Source of the DNA: Polytrichum commune
Taxonomy: Eukaryota; Streptophyta; Polytrichopsida; Polytrichales; Polytrichaceae
Assembly (NCBI GenBank): GCA_950295325.1
Contig: OX485804.1
Coordinates: forward strand, 21,888,001 to 21,948,000
Direction: 5' to 3'
DNA length: 60,000 nucleotides
The notes below the pieces were generated by a model, which was given only the letters and a program-made list of their open reading frames with translations, had not been told where the DNA came from and ran no database searches. Numbering within the stretch: position 1 is the stretch's first letter; each line of letters starts with the position of its first letter. Both the position numbers and the translations under genes were made by a program. Shown here in pieces: positions 1 to 12,540 of the stretch.

Positions 1-3000
1 AGTCGGTGAAAGGTGGTTGATTGGCTGCAACTCTCTCTCGTGTTGGAAATTTTGGGCAATTTGGTGAAGTTGGGAAAAGTTTGGGCTATGTACTACAAGT
101 TTTGTGTGGGCCATATCCTTCTAATGACAGGGGAAGAGGCTTACTAGATGATTGTTTAGACTAAATAATAGATGAAAGTCATTTTGAAGCATATAAGTAA
201 GGATGTAGTATGATTGAAGGTGATTTCAAATGATTGTAACTACATGTGGCCTCTTAAGGTTAAGATTGCCATAGCTAAAAGTGAGGAGGGCATTCAAGAA
301 ATATCCTCTAAGATCATAGGCAAGAGGGAGTTTGAGCGACTTAGGTGCAATACATGAAGTTGGAGATTTGAAGTGAGTGACTCTTCACCACTAATGATAG
401 GGAATGAGTATCCCAAGACAAAATATGTAGCAATGTGAATTCACCAAGAATTGAAAATGTTATTTTGTGCACTTGATGTGCATTTGGCTGCAATATGAGA
501 AATAGTCATTGAAGTTTATATGTGCATGTGTGTAGTATGTAATCATGCATTATTGTTCAAATACAAGTCAAATGACGGGGTGAACAAAATGTGAGATGAG
601 GCGCTTGAGTGAAGCACATGAGTCGTAGAGGACAACAACCGATAAATTGATGATGTTTGATAGAGGCGAAGCCGAAAATAGGCTACAGTCATTTCTTGTG
701 AATGAATATTGTGGAGTAGGAATGGATAAGTATGAGATGTCTTATGGTCAAAGAAGATAAAATTTTCCATGTGTGTAATGACTATAGCCTTGGTAGATGT
801 AAATCATAAAGCAATAGTCTTGTGCATAGTCAAAGTGTCAAAACCTCCAACAACTAAGAGTTAATTAGTTCGAAGAGCAGTTTGTAGATGCAAATGAGCA
901 ACATTGGAGACCGTAGAGGGTAAGTTGAGGCCAATAGCATGTGAAAGGACAAGTTGAATAAAAGTTGCGAACAAGTTGCGAGAGAGTTGAGAAAGAGAAA
1001 CCAAAAAGTGAGAGAAGTCGAAGTGAACCTAGATGATGAATAGCTCCAATGAAGTAGCAACTGTAAATTTGTTTAGGTGTAATCACAAGATAGAAGTGAT
1101 ATGATACATGAAATAGGTTAGGAAATGATAGGACCGAAAGTTGAACATAAAATCAACGATGGTACTTTGTGGGCAGGAAGTCTAGTCGATAGAAACATAC
1201 TCTTTCATGCTTACAAATATGATTTGTAGTCTTTTGTGTTGAGCTTAAGTCTTGATGATGATTTTATCATAATTAAATGGCTATAGCTTGTACGTTTATT
1301 TGGAGCAAGCCAATGCATGTTGTGTGGTGGTTAATGGTAATAGATAAGTGAAATTTTGGTTGAAAAAAATGGAATATAATATGAATGAATGGACAAATTT
1401 GATTTGTGTTTGGAATTGACTAAAGATCATTTCAATTAAGGAAGGATTATTAACCCAAAATGGATGGAAGTCCTTTGGAAGACTATCGCCAACACAAAAG
1501 ACTAAATATTGCCAAAGCTTAAAGAGCTTCACAATAAATTTAGAAGCACACCATTAGAGTTTAAAGTTGTCATGTAGGAAAAACTCTCACATGATTGAAA
1601 GAAGCACAAATGAATCTTAAGAGGGAAATTAATGAGTAATGAACCTTGTCAAAGTGGGAATTACAAAGGGAAAACCCTAGATCGTTATACAATTCCTTGA
1701 ACAAACTTGTGTGAAATTGTTCCTTATAGACACTAAACCAATCTTCCTCGACACTTAGCACCCTTGATTTTTTGTTTCAATCCATTGGAAAAAAAAATTA
1801 GAATACAAGTTGCCCAAATTTATGCCCATTTTTACGCTAGGGCAACTCCAAACTGGGTAGCCCAATCACATGTTTCTTTTCTTAGATTCCTTGGGTTCCA
1901 CCTTTATATTGCCCATCCTTCAATATATTTCCTTCCCAACTAGCCGACGAGCTCAATTGTGCTTTCAATGGGAAGATTTCTTCTTTAGTGCGGCAAGATC
2001 CACCACATGAAGTTGAGGAGCTCAAACACATGGAGAGAAGGATCAAAAAACCTTAAAAAAATCATAATGTACAAAGGAGAAATTTGATGTTCAAAGGGAT
2101 GTATAGTTCTTGTGAATGGATGACACTGCAAAAAATACAAAAGATTCACCATTGTTCCAAGGCCATATCTTGGGGGGGGGGGGGGCATCTTTTGTGAAAT
2201 GTTCTATGGGGTCTTTGCGGGCAATAAAGGGTAAACCTACCTTTAAAGATGTAGTCGGCTTGATGCATCTCTTATATACACTATTTCAATGAGTCTCTCC
2301 AAGTCTTAAACCATTTTATGGACATATTTATGGGATTGGAACATTGATTAATATGTTCTCTTATCTCAAGGAAACAACAACAAAAATGACACTCATTTGA
2401 AACATTGATGAGCAAAATACTCTATGTGTTTTTGCATCCAAAAGCACCCACGTTATTTATTCTTACCCAAATCTTCAATAACATGAAGGTGTTGAACCAA
2501 TGAAAAGTGCATTGGAATAGATTGAGTTGATTTTTGATGGGGTCATTTTTTAAATGACCAATTTATAAATGTAAAGGCAAATTTGTCCACAAAATCAAAG
2601 CACCATAAAGTCCAAAGTTATACTCTTTGATTGTTATTTTTTGGTTCACTTGAACATGATATCAATTGGTTCCTTCCAAAGTTCTCAAACTGCATAACAA
2701 TGATACATATAGGTTTGCTTCAATCAGTCACCTATCTTAGTATGAAACTAAAAGCCTTTTGGATTTGATATTGACTCACTATGAGAAATATTGTCTATTT
2801 CAACCAATCTCTACGACACACAAGTCGACGTCATCGACTAACCAACTAGCGAACCCTTATGGGCACACAATGTTTTGTAGATGGGCGTGTCGCAATGGTT
2901 GGTCGATGTGCCATGTCATCATAGCCCAATCAACAAGACTTGTTCTGTGGGCTGTTGTAGATGGTTGCACGCACCAGTGTCAATTCAAACGTTGTTACAG

Positions 3001-5203
3001 GTTTAGTGACCACTCCATGCATCATGCATCATAGGTGCCAACCACTCTAAGGTTGGATGACGTGGCATACACACGGGTAAAAAGCTCCCACCATTTGGAT
3101 TGGCAATTGCTTTTGGTTGTCATCTGCTTCTTGACACCTTTGTGGTATGCGATGCCATTTTCACCACTTGAGTTGGTCAACACATGCGGTTGCATTTTGA
3201 GTTGGCAATAGCATGCCCATGTGGCACAAATGCCACCTTAGCAACAATGTGTTGGCCTCCATGCACGGTGATGTTTTGTTTTGGTTCCTAGATATCTTTG
3301 GCAATTGTTCGTGAGTGGCCACACCCCCTCCAATCGGGCCTTGCCAATTGATGTTTGTTTAGCTGAGGTGGCTTCCGCACATAATTTATGTAGGAGGTGA
3401 AAAAGGCACGAATACTTTTGGGTTGCGGTTCAAATTGCCATGCCGACTAACATATGCACACGGAGTGAATGCAAATCACTCCCTTGTCCCTTGTTACGAG
3501 GCTCCAAAAATGATAAGACCAACGCCACATCAACGATAGAAGTTGTGCGTGATTAGGATCATGACACTTGAACTTGCCATGTGGACGAATTAGTTGTATG
3601 AATTGCCATCCACGCATGATGGGTGCAAGAATTGCAATATCATTTAGTACATCATAACACATGTCTCATCCCGGGGGGTGGACTTTTCACTAGAAACCTA
3701 ATTGATGTGTGTGGGTCGCTATGAAATTGAACCCCCTGTATACGAGAAATTTATAGAGAAAAAAAAAGACTATATACATATTCATGAGGTGAGCCTTCCA
3801 TTGCAACCAAGAATCGCATGTAATCGTAACTCACATTCACGTAACTGAAAATCCTCTATTTATAATTTTGGTTTTGTAAAAATAAGCAATACATGTACAA
3901 TTTCAATGATATAAATATAAGTGAAAATGTGCATACATGAAATAATACATCCATTTATAGTCATTGACATAAGTAAGCAAATATACTTTTGAATAACAAT
4001 CAAGACCTGTCATATGTGCAATGCAAAACCCTAGAATCCATTAATAAAGTTGTTGAAGAAATTTTCATCCCCCATATGTAGTTAATGCAATTATTGTTTC
4101 TAAGTGTACCATCAAATGATTAATAAGCTTGTATGTCAACTTGTTGTTGGTTCCTTTTTGATACCAACATAAGCCAATCTCCACGTCTGATGGATGGTCC
4201 ATGAAACTAATTGGATCCCTATACTCCAACCAACGACTATCAAACTTTATGTGCATCCTATAAGCCTTCCCAATAAAACCCTAATTGGAGCTGTTTTTTT
4301 TGGGTTTACCTCATTTTTTGACAATTTTAGCTTCAAGTGCGTTCAAAAAACACACACCACAATCACAACCAATATCTAACATAATGACTCTACCATACAA
4401 ATATAAATTTAACATGTTTGGAAAAACCTAGAACCTAAATGCAAACCCTAACAAGAATGAAGGGATAGTCATTGGGGACCATTAGCATATCATAACTATA
4501 ATGGATGAAAACATAAAGTGGATGAAACTAGCACATCTTATATATAGATATATAGATATATATATATAGATGTATACACCTTACTACCCCCATTAGTACA
4601 TTTACCTTCACTTCAAAATTCTTAATTGTCTTGTTACATGCACACACAAAAAATTATCTAAACCTCTCCTTTATGTATAATATATGTGTTGATGCCTCAA
4701 ATAACACCCCTTGCTATGCTCACTTTAATTCGTATGTGGTATGAAGAGTCCGACCCTTGGGTGTCTGATTTGTGGTGTCGCATGCATCTGTTCCTCCTAC
4801 TTGTGTTTTTGCCATGTTCCATTGTGAGGTTGTCCATCATCTCTAATAGGATTTTGCAATGCCACCATTGTTTTTGATTGGAAAGTCAATACTTAACACT
4901 TGCTCAAAACTATCCACTCTAGGTATACCTATTTATCCACTTTCAAAAATCACATATTTACATTGTAAAAATATGTCACAAATAGATGTTCAGTCACCTT
5001 GATCCCATTATGTTTATGACATTGGATTTGTAGAAATTTGCTGATTGACTATATATATATATATATATATATATTATTTATTTATTTATTTACCTTTTTT
5101 TGGGGGGGGGGATTTATTGCATCAGAAAGATGTCAAACCTCCAAGAAGTAGCCATAATAAGCTCATTTGCTTTATGTAATTGCAGATTGTTATGTTCCTA
5201 GTA
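1..5203. other. Gene-free AT-rich region
   Basis: No protein gene, RNA gene or intact transposon is recognised here. Open frames are short, lack recognisable domains and fit chance in AT-rich DNA. Visible items are a run of 14 G at 2172-2185, an AT/TAGATA-type microsatellite near 4538-4572, and an AT dinucleotide run near 5049-5074. The segment may contain decayed retrotransposon sequence, but no family could be named. Confidence 0.6.
2172..2185 (+). repeat. Poly(G) tract, 14 G
   Basis: An uninterrupted run of G on the plus strand. Similar runs occur at 5102-5111, 7706-7718 and 20742-20752. Confidence 0.95.
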
Positions 5204-5525
5204 CACCATAACCTCCGTAATATCAATCTCCTTCTTTATATGTAGAAACGCTAGGAAGTAGATGTTCTCAATTGAAATCTCATTCACTCCTTGTTGTCAC
5301 ATTTACCTCTCATATATCATGGGTTTTGATATTAAAATAAACCACTAAAGAATTCAAACCACACGCATCACGATGTCATCATTGTAATGTTGACTTTGTG
5401 TTATTTCATAATGTCACATGCTACACTAATCCTTTATTATCACACATCCATGTCACCGTTGCACACCTCCTTAATATCACATGCATTTTAGTTGCCACAA
5501 ACATGATATTAGGGAGGTTAAATTG
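5204..5525 (+). mobile_element. TA-flanked MITE, AACCTCC family, copy 1
   Basis: A 322-bp element bounded by imperfect terminal inverted repeats. The left end carries TAACCTCCGTAATATCA and the right end TGATATTAGGGAGGTTA. The dinucleotide TA flanks both sides, as expected for a Tc1/mariner-type duplication. It has no coding capacity. Related copies are at 21359-21642 (minus), 21650-22138 and 37558-37914; all share the internal stretch GCACTTTRGTTGCCACA near the right end. The superfamily is inferred only from the TA flank. Confidence 0.75.
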
Positions 5526-6920
5526 TAATGCTAATGCCCTACCCAAGCTTACTGGTGAGTATAGCTAGTGGACGGCTCCCACCAACAAGCGTGCCAACAA
5601 GTGGCACTTTCTCATATGCTTTAGCCAACGAATGGTAGTAATCTGACTACATTCCATCTAGTGGCTAGCTAATTTAAGAGAGCCCATCCATTGGTTATGC
5701 CCACCACTAAGTGTGGGCATGGCATAAGTTAATGAAAGAGACAACCCCCTGATCCCATCCAATTGCTATACTTGTATGGGAAGTTGGAGGCCCACCCACT
5801 AGCTTATATGATGCTATGAGGAACAATCTTATGGAAAAATTCTTATACATGAAGGAGCGGTGTTTTGTGTTTGTGATTGGATGACAGTTCCGACCACCTA
5901 AGCCACACATGTAGCGGTGCTAGATTTGAGTAGCAACAATGCAATTTAGCCACATAACATGTTGTTGTTGTTGTTATTGGTTTTTTTTTGTTTTTTTTTT
6001 CACAAATTGAAAATTCAATTACAGAGAGAACCCAAAATACAACCAACCCGGCCAACATAACGTGTTGATTTGAGTAGGTATATTGCCCCTCTTTTGAATA
6101 TGATTTGAGTGGAGGTTCGATCAAAAAATCAACCCCAATTTTATTTCTAAATTGTTGCCTCTCGATACCACAATTGACATTCCTATCATAATCTCCTACA
6201 TAATAAAGCTTCAACATTTCAAAGTTGGATTGTGAGTAGTCACCTCTAACTTGCAAACATCTACATGATTGGATTTGTCAAAAAAAACTTTAAAGTCTTC
6301 AACTATGGTCGTTGAAATTGAGGTCAGATTTTATGGGCAAATTCGAGGGAAATTGAGCGTGGGAAGTTAAGGATTAAATCGACTGCACCACATGGTCGGG
6401 CCCAACTTCAATTCATTTAATAGTTTTGTTGAAATTAACTTTATGGTATTTTGTGTCACTTATTATATGGGGTTACGCAATGCTCCAACTTTTTGCTGAG
6501 GTTGCGAGCTTTCATGAAGTAAAGTCCACACAACCTATTTAACCTTTTTTGGTAGAGCACCAAATCTATAACAAGGAGTCACGACCTCTAGTAGTTCCAA
6601 ATAGTAAGTGTCACTATATACCATAAATGGTGTACCATTCAACTTATTATTATGTGTAGGTTGCAAGTTGCACCTATACCTTCAGAAGTCTCTTAGTTAC
6701 ACATAACATGTCGAGCAGTTAGAACTATGAGAATATCGAGATCGGAGTGCTTTTAGAATTGTCTTCACACGAGCTTCAGTCTCAACAAGAGATTCAAGAC
6801 ACCGGTGACAATCGTTAGCGTAGAATGAAAAAAAATCATTGTCTTTGTTTCAAATTTCCATATATGTTTTTGTTGAATGATATCGTCACCAAGCATGGTG
6901 TCCGGCACGGGTCATCACTA
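5526..6920. other. No gene; one small inverted-repeat element
   Basis: No gene is recognised. A 137-codon open frame on the minus strand (5843-6256) runs through a T-rich homopolymer zone and is probably fortuitous. The stretch at about 5985-6060, read on the minus strand, resembles 48930-49020 and ends in an A-rich tail, so it may be the 3' end of an unnamed retroposon. Confidence 0.5.
6441..6634. mobile_element. MITE of the TTTATGGTATTTAGTGTCAC family, eroded
   Basis: Imperfect inverted repeats at 6441-6471 and 6602-6632 share TTTATGGTAT and GTGTCACTTA-type blocks. The right end reads CCATAAATGGTGTACC, the same as the better preserved copy at 10705-10914; the left terminus is eroded. Confidence 0.6.
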
Positions 6921-7235
6921 CACTAAATAGGATATTTAGTGTTTTGCGTTTGATTATATCTAGTGTTGCTACCACCCTACCCTGCTCAACACTAATTCTC
7001 AATTCCTTGATAATCGGTGTTAGAAATAATTGTGCCGCTACCTTCCCTACTGCCACCTCCCTTATTATAACCTTACCCACACTAAATGCAAACATGTAAC
7101 TTCCACACATAGTACCATAGTTGATATTTAGTGTTTGAGTTTACATCTAATGGTACGTACTTTCATAGGGTTATTGACATTTATAGAGTATGCGCTCGTA
7201 TTTAGTGTATCAAACACTACACATCCTATTTCGTG
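6921..7235. mobile_element. TA-flanked MITE, CACTAAATA family
   Basis: A 315-bp element beginning CACTAAATAGGATATTTAGT and ending in the imperfect reverse complement of that sequence, ATCCTATTTCGTG. TA flanks both ends. It is non-coding. Elements at 10352-10685 and 17191-17562 have similar ends and the same TA flank, which supports a single family of Tc1/mariner-like MITEs. Confidence 0.75.
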
Positions 7236-7953
7236 TAGTACTTCAACATAAGCTAGAGGTTGGACACTTTTGCACTCCTATCCCATTTGCTTTGAAATTG
7301 CGTTGGGACTTCAAAGGCCACGTCACCAAGGAGTCACACGGAGGCGCCATGTGTACAAAGCCCCCTAAGACCTAGCCAAGCTATATAGGCAAGATATCGG
7401 GGGCTCACGAACCTTCCCCCCAATAGCCTTGCATTTTCCTACCAATTTTGAGACTCAATACAAAAGGAGTAAACAAAGCGATGACATGGCAGCGTGTTAT
7501 GAACAAGCCAACTAGGTTACCGACAAAGAAAAAGGAGAATGGCAACTTGCTTATTTATAATGGCCACCTACTAACTACTTTTAGTAAGGGCATCTAGCTC
7601 GTTCTTTCGAAGGCGCAAGTGTAATTGAGTTAGTAATTAAGAGATATGATGTTGGAAGGATCAAGACGGAATAAACGACCCCAAAGTTGGGGGGAATTTG
7701 GTGGTGGGGGGGGGGGGGTTAGGTGTATAGTCTATCCTCTATATGTGTTACCTCTTTAGAGTATATGATTTGTAACATTTTTGGAGTGTTAATATAGTAA
7801 CAATCAAAGAGGGTGGGAATATTTTTTAAGATTAAATTTGTAAATGGAACAATATGTGGTGGGTGTATGTGGTTAAAAATAGAGTCATTAGTAACACCTA
7901 AAGAAAATTGTCCCATGTATTATTAAGGAAATAAGCTCACTCTTATTTAGTGA
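7236..7953. other. No gene recognised
   Basis: Intergenic sequence with a 13-G run at 7706-7718. Nothing else is recognised. Confidence 0.6.
7706..7718 (+). repeat. Poly(G) tract, 13 G
   Basis: Uninterrupted plus-strand G run next to other G-rich sequence. Confidence 0.95.
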
Positions 7954-8113
7954 CATGACGTTATTCAAATCCATAACAGTGTTTTGTGGGACTGGCAATA
8001 TATATAGTGAAATATTCTCCCACATTCAAACCAAATATGGGGAATATATAGGAATATTCTACAAAATATTGTTAGTCCCACAGAACATTGTTACGGATGT
8101 GAATAATGTTTTG
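7954..8113. mobile_element. Palindromic MITE, CATAACATTATTC family, copy 1
   Basis: A 160-bp palindrome. The left arm begins CATGACGTTATTCAAATCC and passes through GTGGGACTGGCAATAT. The right arm mirrors it, with ATTGTTAGTCCCAC and GAATAATGTTTTG. The whole element can fold as one hairpin. Other copies are at 13665-13823, 19200-19303 and a half copy at 52318-52379. No target duplication is obvious, so the superfamily stays open. Confidence 0.8.
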
Positions 8114-8435
8114 GACCAAAAAAAAACAAAAAAACAAGAGTCTATTGTTGTTTAGTGATACTCTTGAATACGGGAAACGATGATGGATTTTCTATGATAG
8201 ATTTGATCTTACAACAAAAGTCAAGGCATGCAAAAGATGTTGGTGGTAACTTGCACTTGCAATACTTGAGTAGATTTTACAAACCAATGAAGAGCACTTG
8301 ACACACGTGCAATCGGAAGAGTGAAAGTCACAAGAACATATACCAAGGTCAGATATAGATGTTGATAGACATAACTATAACTCGTCAAACATATTCTGAT
8401 GTTTCCAAAATCAAAGATGAGACTCACCAATAGAA

Positions 8436-8800
8436 CTCCTCGCCACCCTAACGAAATGTGAGTAGGTTTGGATAATCAAACTGGTGAGGGTCACACTCTC
8501 CACCACTCTCCACATTTACCCAATGTCCAACATAATATAGCATTGGCTCACTCTCCACCCTCCAACACTGTCACTTCCAATAGTGATAATAAAATTCATA
8601 GCATTCATAAACAATGTTTTCATGGATTTTGGCGCAAGTAACAACTTCACAATGTAAATTAACAAAGAGGGGAGTAAATTGTTATAACAAAGTAACAAAT
8701 AACATGAACACATGTGTATTTTTTTCAAGGGAGTATGGAAATGTACCACTAATGGAAAAATTATGCTTATAAAAATAACATTTAGAGAGGATAGACAGTC
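8436..8800 (+). repeat. Dispersed repeat shared with 48265-48630
   Basis: About 360 bp resembles 48265-48630 in the same orientation. Shared blocks include AATAGAACTCCTC, CACTCTCCACCACTCTC, CTCACYCTCCACCCTCCA and GTGTATTTTTTTCAAGGGA. Both copies begin with a short internal inverted repeat (CCTCACCA-type against TGGTGAGG). It is non-coding and the family was not identified. Confidence 0.7.
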
Positions 8801-9445
8801 GTATGTTTTGGATGGATGACACTTCATCCCACGACAAATGATTTTCATGATTTCCATGAACTTTTGAAGTAACCACTACCGAAAAGTCTCTAAAGTTGGT
8901 GGCTATGCTCAAGGTGAAACGTCCCTCGTTCACACCAAACCCCAAATATTGATATCGTCTCTCATCTAAAGATAACATGTACGATTGAAGAGAGCCAAAA
9001 TCTTGACCATTCTAGCATTTGGTTACGGACGTGTGTTCTTTTTCTTTCAATGTTTTCATATTAAAATGGGGAATTGATCATCGAAATATGCCAATTTATT
9101 CGATGCCTTGTATACGTGGTATGAATTAGTTACAAGTCTTTAAAGTGTTATCATAGGACGTTTACTAATACACCTAGTGAGGCTAAATTATTGTTACCCC
9201 TAAATTATTCACAGAGTTATTCAGTTGTTCATCAGCATCATCAACTGTTCACCATGTTGATAGATGCATATTCCTTTATCACATGTGGCTAAGTAAATCA
9301 ATTTTGAGGCAAACAAACTTGTTCTCAAAAAAACAAGAGCCCTAGAACGTATCGGCCATAATAAGATACTAGCAATTGTGCCCCATTGTGTTGCAACTTG
9401 GAAACTTGTACATATTTTTATCATGTACTTTACATATTTTTATCC
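8801..9445. other. No gene recognised
   Basis: AT-rich intergenic sequence. No structure beyond short chance open frames is seen. Confidence 0.5.
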
Positions 9446-9866
9446 AATTAAGTTATCCAAGATGATGGTCGAATATCTTTCCCAAACGATCTCAACCTCG
9501 ACACCGACGGTTAATGACAATTTACGACCTTGAAACATTAACACATTCAAACCCTAAATGTCATAATTATCAAGTTATGTTATCCAAAGATGATTGTTGA
9601 GCACACGTCAAAACATCAAAACCCTAAATCGTGTTGTCAATTGACAATTTGCGATAGTTCGCGGTGGTTTACCCAGTGAAGTTATCCAAGATGACCATTG
9701 AACACCTTCCCCGAACGACCTTAACCTCAACATTGACGGTTCTCCAGTTTGCAATGATTCACAATGGTTTTAGCAAGTGAAGTTATCCCAGTTGACCGTT
9801 CAATAACTTTTCCAAGTGACCTCAACCTCAACATCGATGGTTCATGACGGTTTGCCCAACCTCATT
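9446..9866 (+). repeat. Degenerate tandem repeat, four ~100-125 bp units
   Basis: Four units start near 9450, 9572, 9678 and 9780. Each carries AAGTTATCC(A) followed by a GATGAYYGTTGA-like block, then ACCTCAACCTCGACA-type sequence and a GACGGTT motif in most units. The units are well diverged, so the array is old. Confidence 0.75.
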
Positions 9867-10351
9867 AGCTTGCCCTTAACCTTGCCTTAGCCACCCCCAT
9901 TAATATATAGGATTAAACTTGCATTTGCTACACACTTTGATTGTTGCAAATTCTATTTTCAAGTGCAATCTACTCGTTACAAGAGATAGTATGACTTGTT
10001 TTCTAGTAAAAAATGTTGATAAGAACATATGAAAGAAATAACAATGGAAAACCCACACAAGTTGAAAATAAGTTTTTAACTTGGATAATGCATACGATTG
10101 CTTTGTTCGGTGTGGCCCCGGATACAAGGGCTCGGAATTCCCAATCATCGACCTTGGGATTCTTGAATTTGAGCCCTCTCATATTGAATCCAAGCCTCCT
10201 TGCTTACTATTGGTTACTTGAAAGCCAAAGAAACCAATGTAGAATGGTATGTGAGTTTGAGTCTAGTGGAATCACATTAATTATCGCAATTAGTGAGGGA
10301 GGGCTAATAGTGACTTTAGGAATTTGGTGAAGGTGATACTAAATTTTTTTA

Positions 10352-10685
10352 CACTATGAAATTAGTGTCACCAAAAGATCTAGGAAGCATTCTTCATCCT
10401 GACACTAATCACTTAAATATACTATTCATAATAACATTATAAATTGAAAGTATTGACACTATCCATCACGACACCATTCACTTTTGCTTCTTTTTTTCCC
10501 CTCATCACTCTACAAACGCCTTAGAGCATGCACTATTTTTTTTTTGAAATGCATGGTAAATGAGCATGTGTGCATGACTTTAATACCGTTTAGTAAAAAG
10601 TTTAGCCTTGACTAATTTTAAGACTCGACAAAATAGTGTGTGTTTCGGGAATTGGTACCGCACACACTAATTGGGATAATTAGTG
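10352..10685. mobile_element. TA-flanked MITE, CACTA-ATTAGTGT ends
   Basis: A 334-bp element with left end CACTATGAAATTAGTGTCACC-like and right end GGGATAATTAGTG, flanked by TA on each side. Its ends resemble the elements at 6921-7235 and 17191-17562. It is non-coding. Confidence 0.6.
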
Positions 10686-10704
10686 TAATAACCACAAACA
10701 ACTA

Positions 10705-10914
10705 CACCGTTTATGGTATTTAGTATCACTTACTATTCAAAATTACACATTGCTATTATTGTTGTTGTAAATTTATACCAAATAGAAAAGTTAACATTAT
10801 GTAGTGTCCACACAACCAATTTGACCTTTGCTGGTAAGAAATGAGATCCATAGTAGAAAGTTATAGCACAACGTGACTCTAAAGAGTGAGTGAAACTAAA
10901 CACCATAAATGGTG
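10705..10914. mobile_element. TA-flanked MITE, CACCRTTTATGG family
   Basis: A 210-bp element beginning CACCGTTTATGGTATTTAGT and ending CACCATAAATGGTG, flanked by TA. The subterminal inverted repeat extends about 35 bp (CACTTACTATT against gagtgagtga-type sequence). An eroded relative is at 6441-6634, and a partial right end lies near 38350-38400. Confidence 0.7.
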
Positions 10915-11342
10915 TACCACAAAACAATGAAAGATGTTGACCAAGTGTCGAAATAGTGACAACATGGTGGTGTAAGTGAATGTGTTGAAATGTGCATGAA
11001 AATGTTTTTGATTCCATAGTACATTGGTCGTGCAAGTCACGGGGAGTACCGTCGTTTTGGTCGATTCTTATCAAGTATTGTTGTGACTCGATTCACACCG
11101 ATCACGTGTTCATTTCACTTGTAATTTGATCACTGATGAATAGGAATGTCACCAAAGTCCACAAATTGAATACAAAGCCCGGCTACTACAATATATCATT
11201 TGATATTTCAACTACCGTGGATTATTATTTGGAAACTTCTCACAAACAACACGATTCAATTTTTGTTTATAAAGCGTATGCGACCTACATATGTTGTACT
11301 TGTAAAGAAACGGATCCATTCTTTGTATTGTCCTTCTTGGGT

Positions 11343-11695
11343 GCCCCGGGCTAGATCACATCTTCATTCGGCGGGGCCCGCCCCTCCCACGCCTCCTTAC
11401 TGCATGGTCTTCTTGCCTGCACCTGCATGGGAACTCTTCCTCGTTGGGAACCAATGTGACAATACCAGGTCACTTAAGTCATTAAGCTCCTTGGCATGTG
11501 AAAGAACTCCATCAATTAACTTACGAATAATGAAAGTGATGTCAACTTGAATTCTTGTAATTTTGTCCGGATATTATCACAGTGGTTCCCAATGAGGAAG
11601 AGTTCCCATGTAGGTGCGGGTAGGAAGACCAGGCAGTGAAGGAAGTGTGGGAGGGGCGGGCCCAGCCGAATGAAGATGTGATCTAGCCGGGGGGC
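11343..11695. mobile_element. 353-bp MULE-type MITE, copy 1
   Basis: The element starts GCCCCGGGCTAGATCACATC and ends with the matching GATGTGATCTAGCCGGGGGGC. The inverted arms are about 120-130 bp and GC-rich, with a non-repeated centre of roughly 100 bp. A perfect 9-bp direct repeat, TTCTTGGGT, flanks it at 11334-11342 and 11696-11704. Long inverted ends with a 9-bp duplication are the hallmark of Mutator-like elements. A copy of nearly identical length lies at 16238-16591 with its centre in the opposite orientation. It has no transposase and so would depend on an enzyme supplied elsewhere. Confidence 0.88.
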
Positions 11696-11704
11696 TTCTT
11701 GGGT

Positions 11705-12540
11705 GGTTCTAAATCTAAGATTAAGGTATTTAGTTATTTTCTATACATAGTTTCCAACAAAAGAAAAAACATGTGTCTGAAAATTTTCATGCAATCATTT
11801 GTCTAAATACAGTTTTTGAACATTTCAGCAAAATTTTAATTGAGTTTAGATTTGTCTTTTGTCGAAGTGGCCTTTGTACTACAGTGTAACCTTATAACAC
11901 AATGTAATTTTGAGTGGTAATCCACATTAATTGATATAAAAAGGTCTACCTAGTTGAAATTTGGATATGAAGCACAAGCTCTTCAAAGTTTGGCATGCCC
12001 TCTTCCTTCAAACCCAACTTAGATCTTGCCAACCAACGCTTTGTCATGTCAAGGTAAGAAAATGCACATGTATAAATTTATCCAACTAAGTGACCAAGTT
12101 GGGTGGGGCCGAGGATATGTCATGTAAAGTGCAAGAATTATACTTCCGTGGTGTTTGTTAATAGTAGATTCAACCTCTGTAAATTAGTAGTCCCAACTCT
12201 GATTGATAAATTATAGAATGGAACGGCTCATTGCACATGAAGATTGTTATGGGTTTGGTGTAACATAGACCAAACTTTACACGCTTATGTGTGCTTGGAG
12301 CTCCTCTTGACACCCCAAACCCACTGTTGCCTTTTCCATAATCAATCAATGAGTTTCCCAAATAGACTCATTGCCACTATAGAGACCAAGAGCCACACCA
12401 CACATGCACACACACGTTTACCCATGAATAGAGGCAACTAAAGCAAGATTTTGGAAAACATCACCGTTGTGTAATCACTGCAAGAGTAAGAGAGGCATTG
12501 CATAACCACCCTTGTTTGCCAAAAGACTTATGAAGGACAA
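11705..12540. other. No gene recognised
   Basis: Intergenic AT-rich sequence without recognisable structure. Confidence 0.5.

Noticed and set aside
5843-6256. 137-codon minus-strand frame with a Lys/Thr-rich stretch
   Set aside because: The Lys/Thr run comes from T-rich homopolymers and a possible retroposon tail. No family resemblance was found.
6921-7235. Classification of the CACTAAATA MITEs as CACTA (En/Spm) elements
   Set aside because: The right ends read TTTCGTG or TTTAGTG followed by TA, and TA flanks fit all copies, whereas no 3-bp duplication does. Only 16930-17072 has true CACTACAAG ends.
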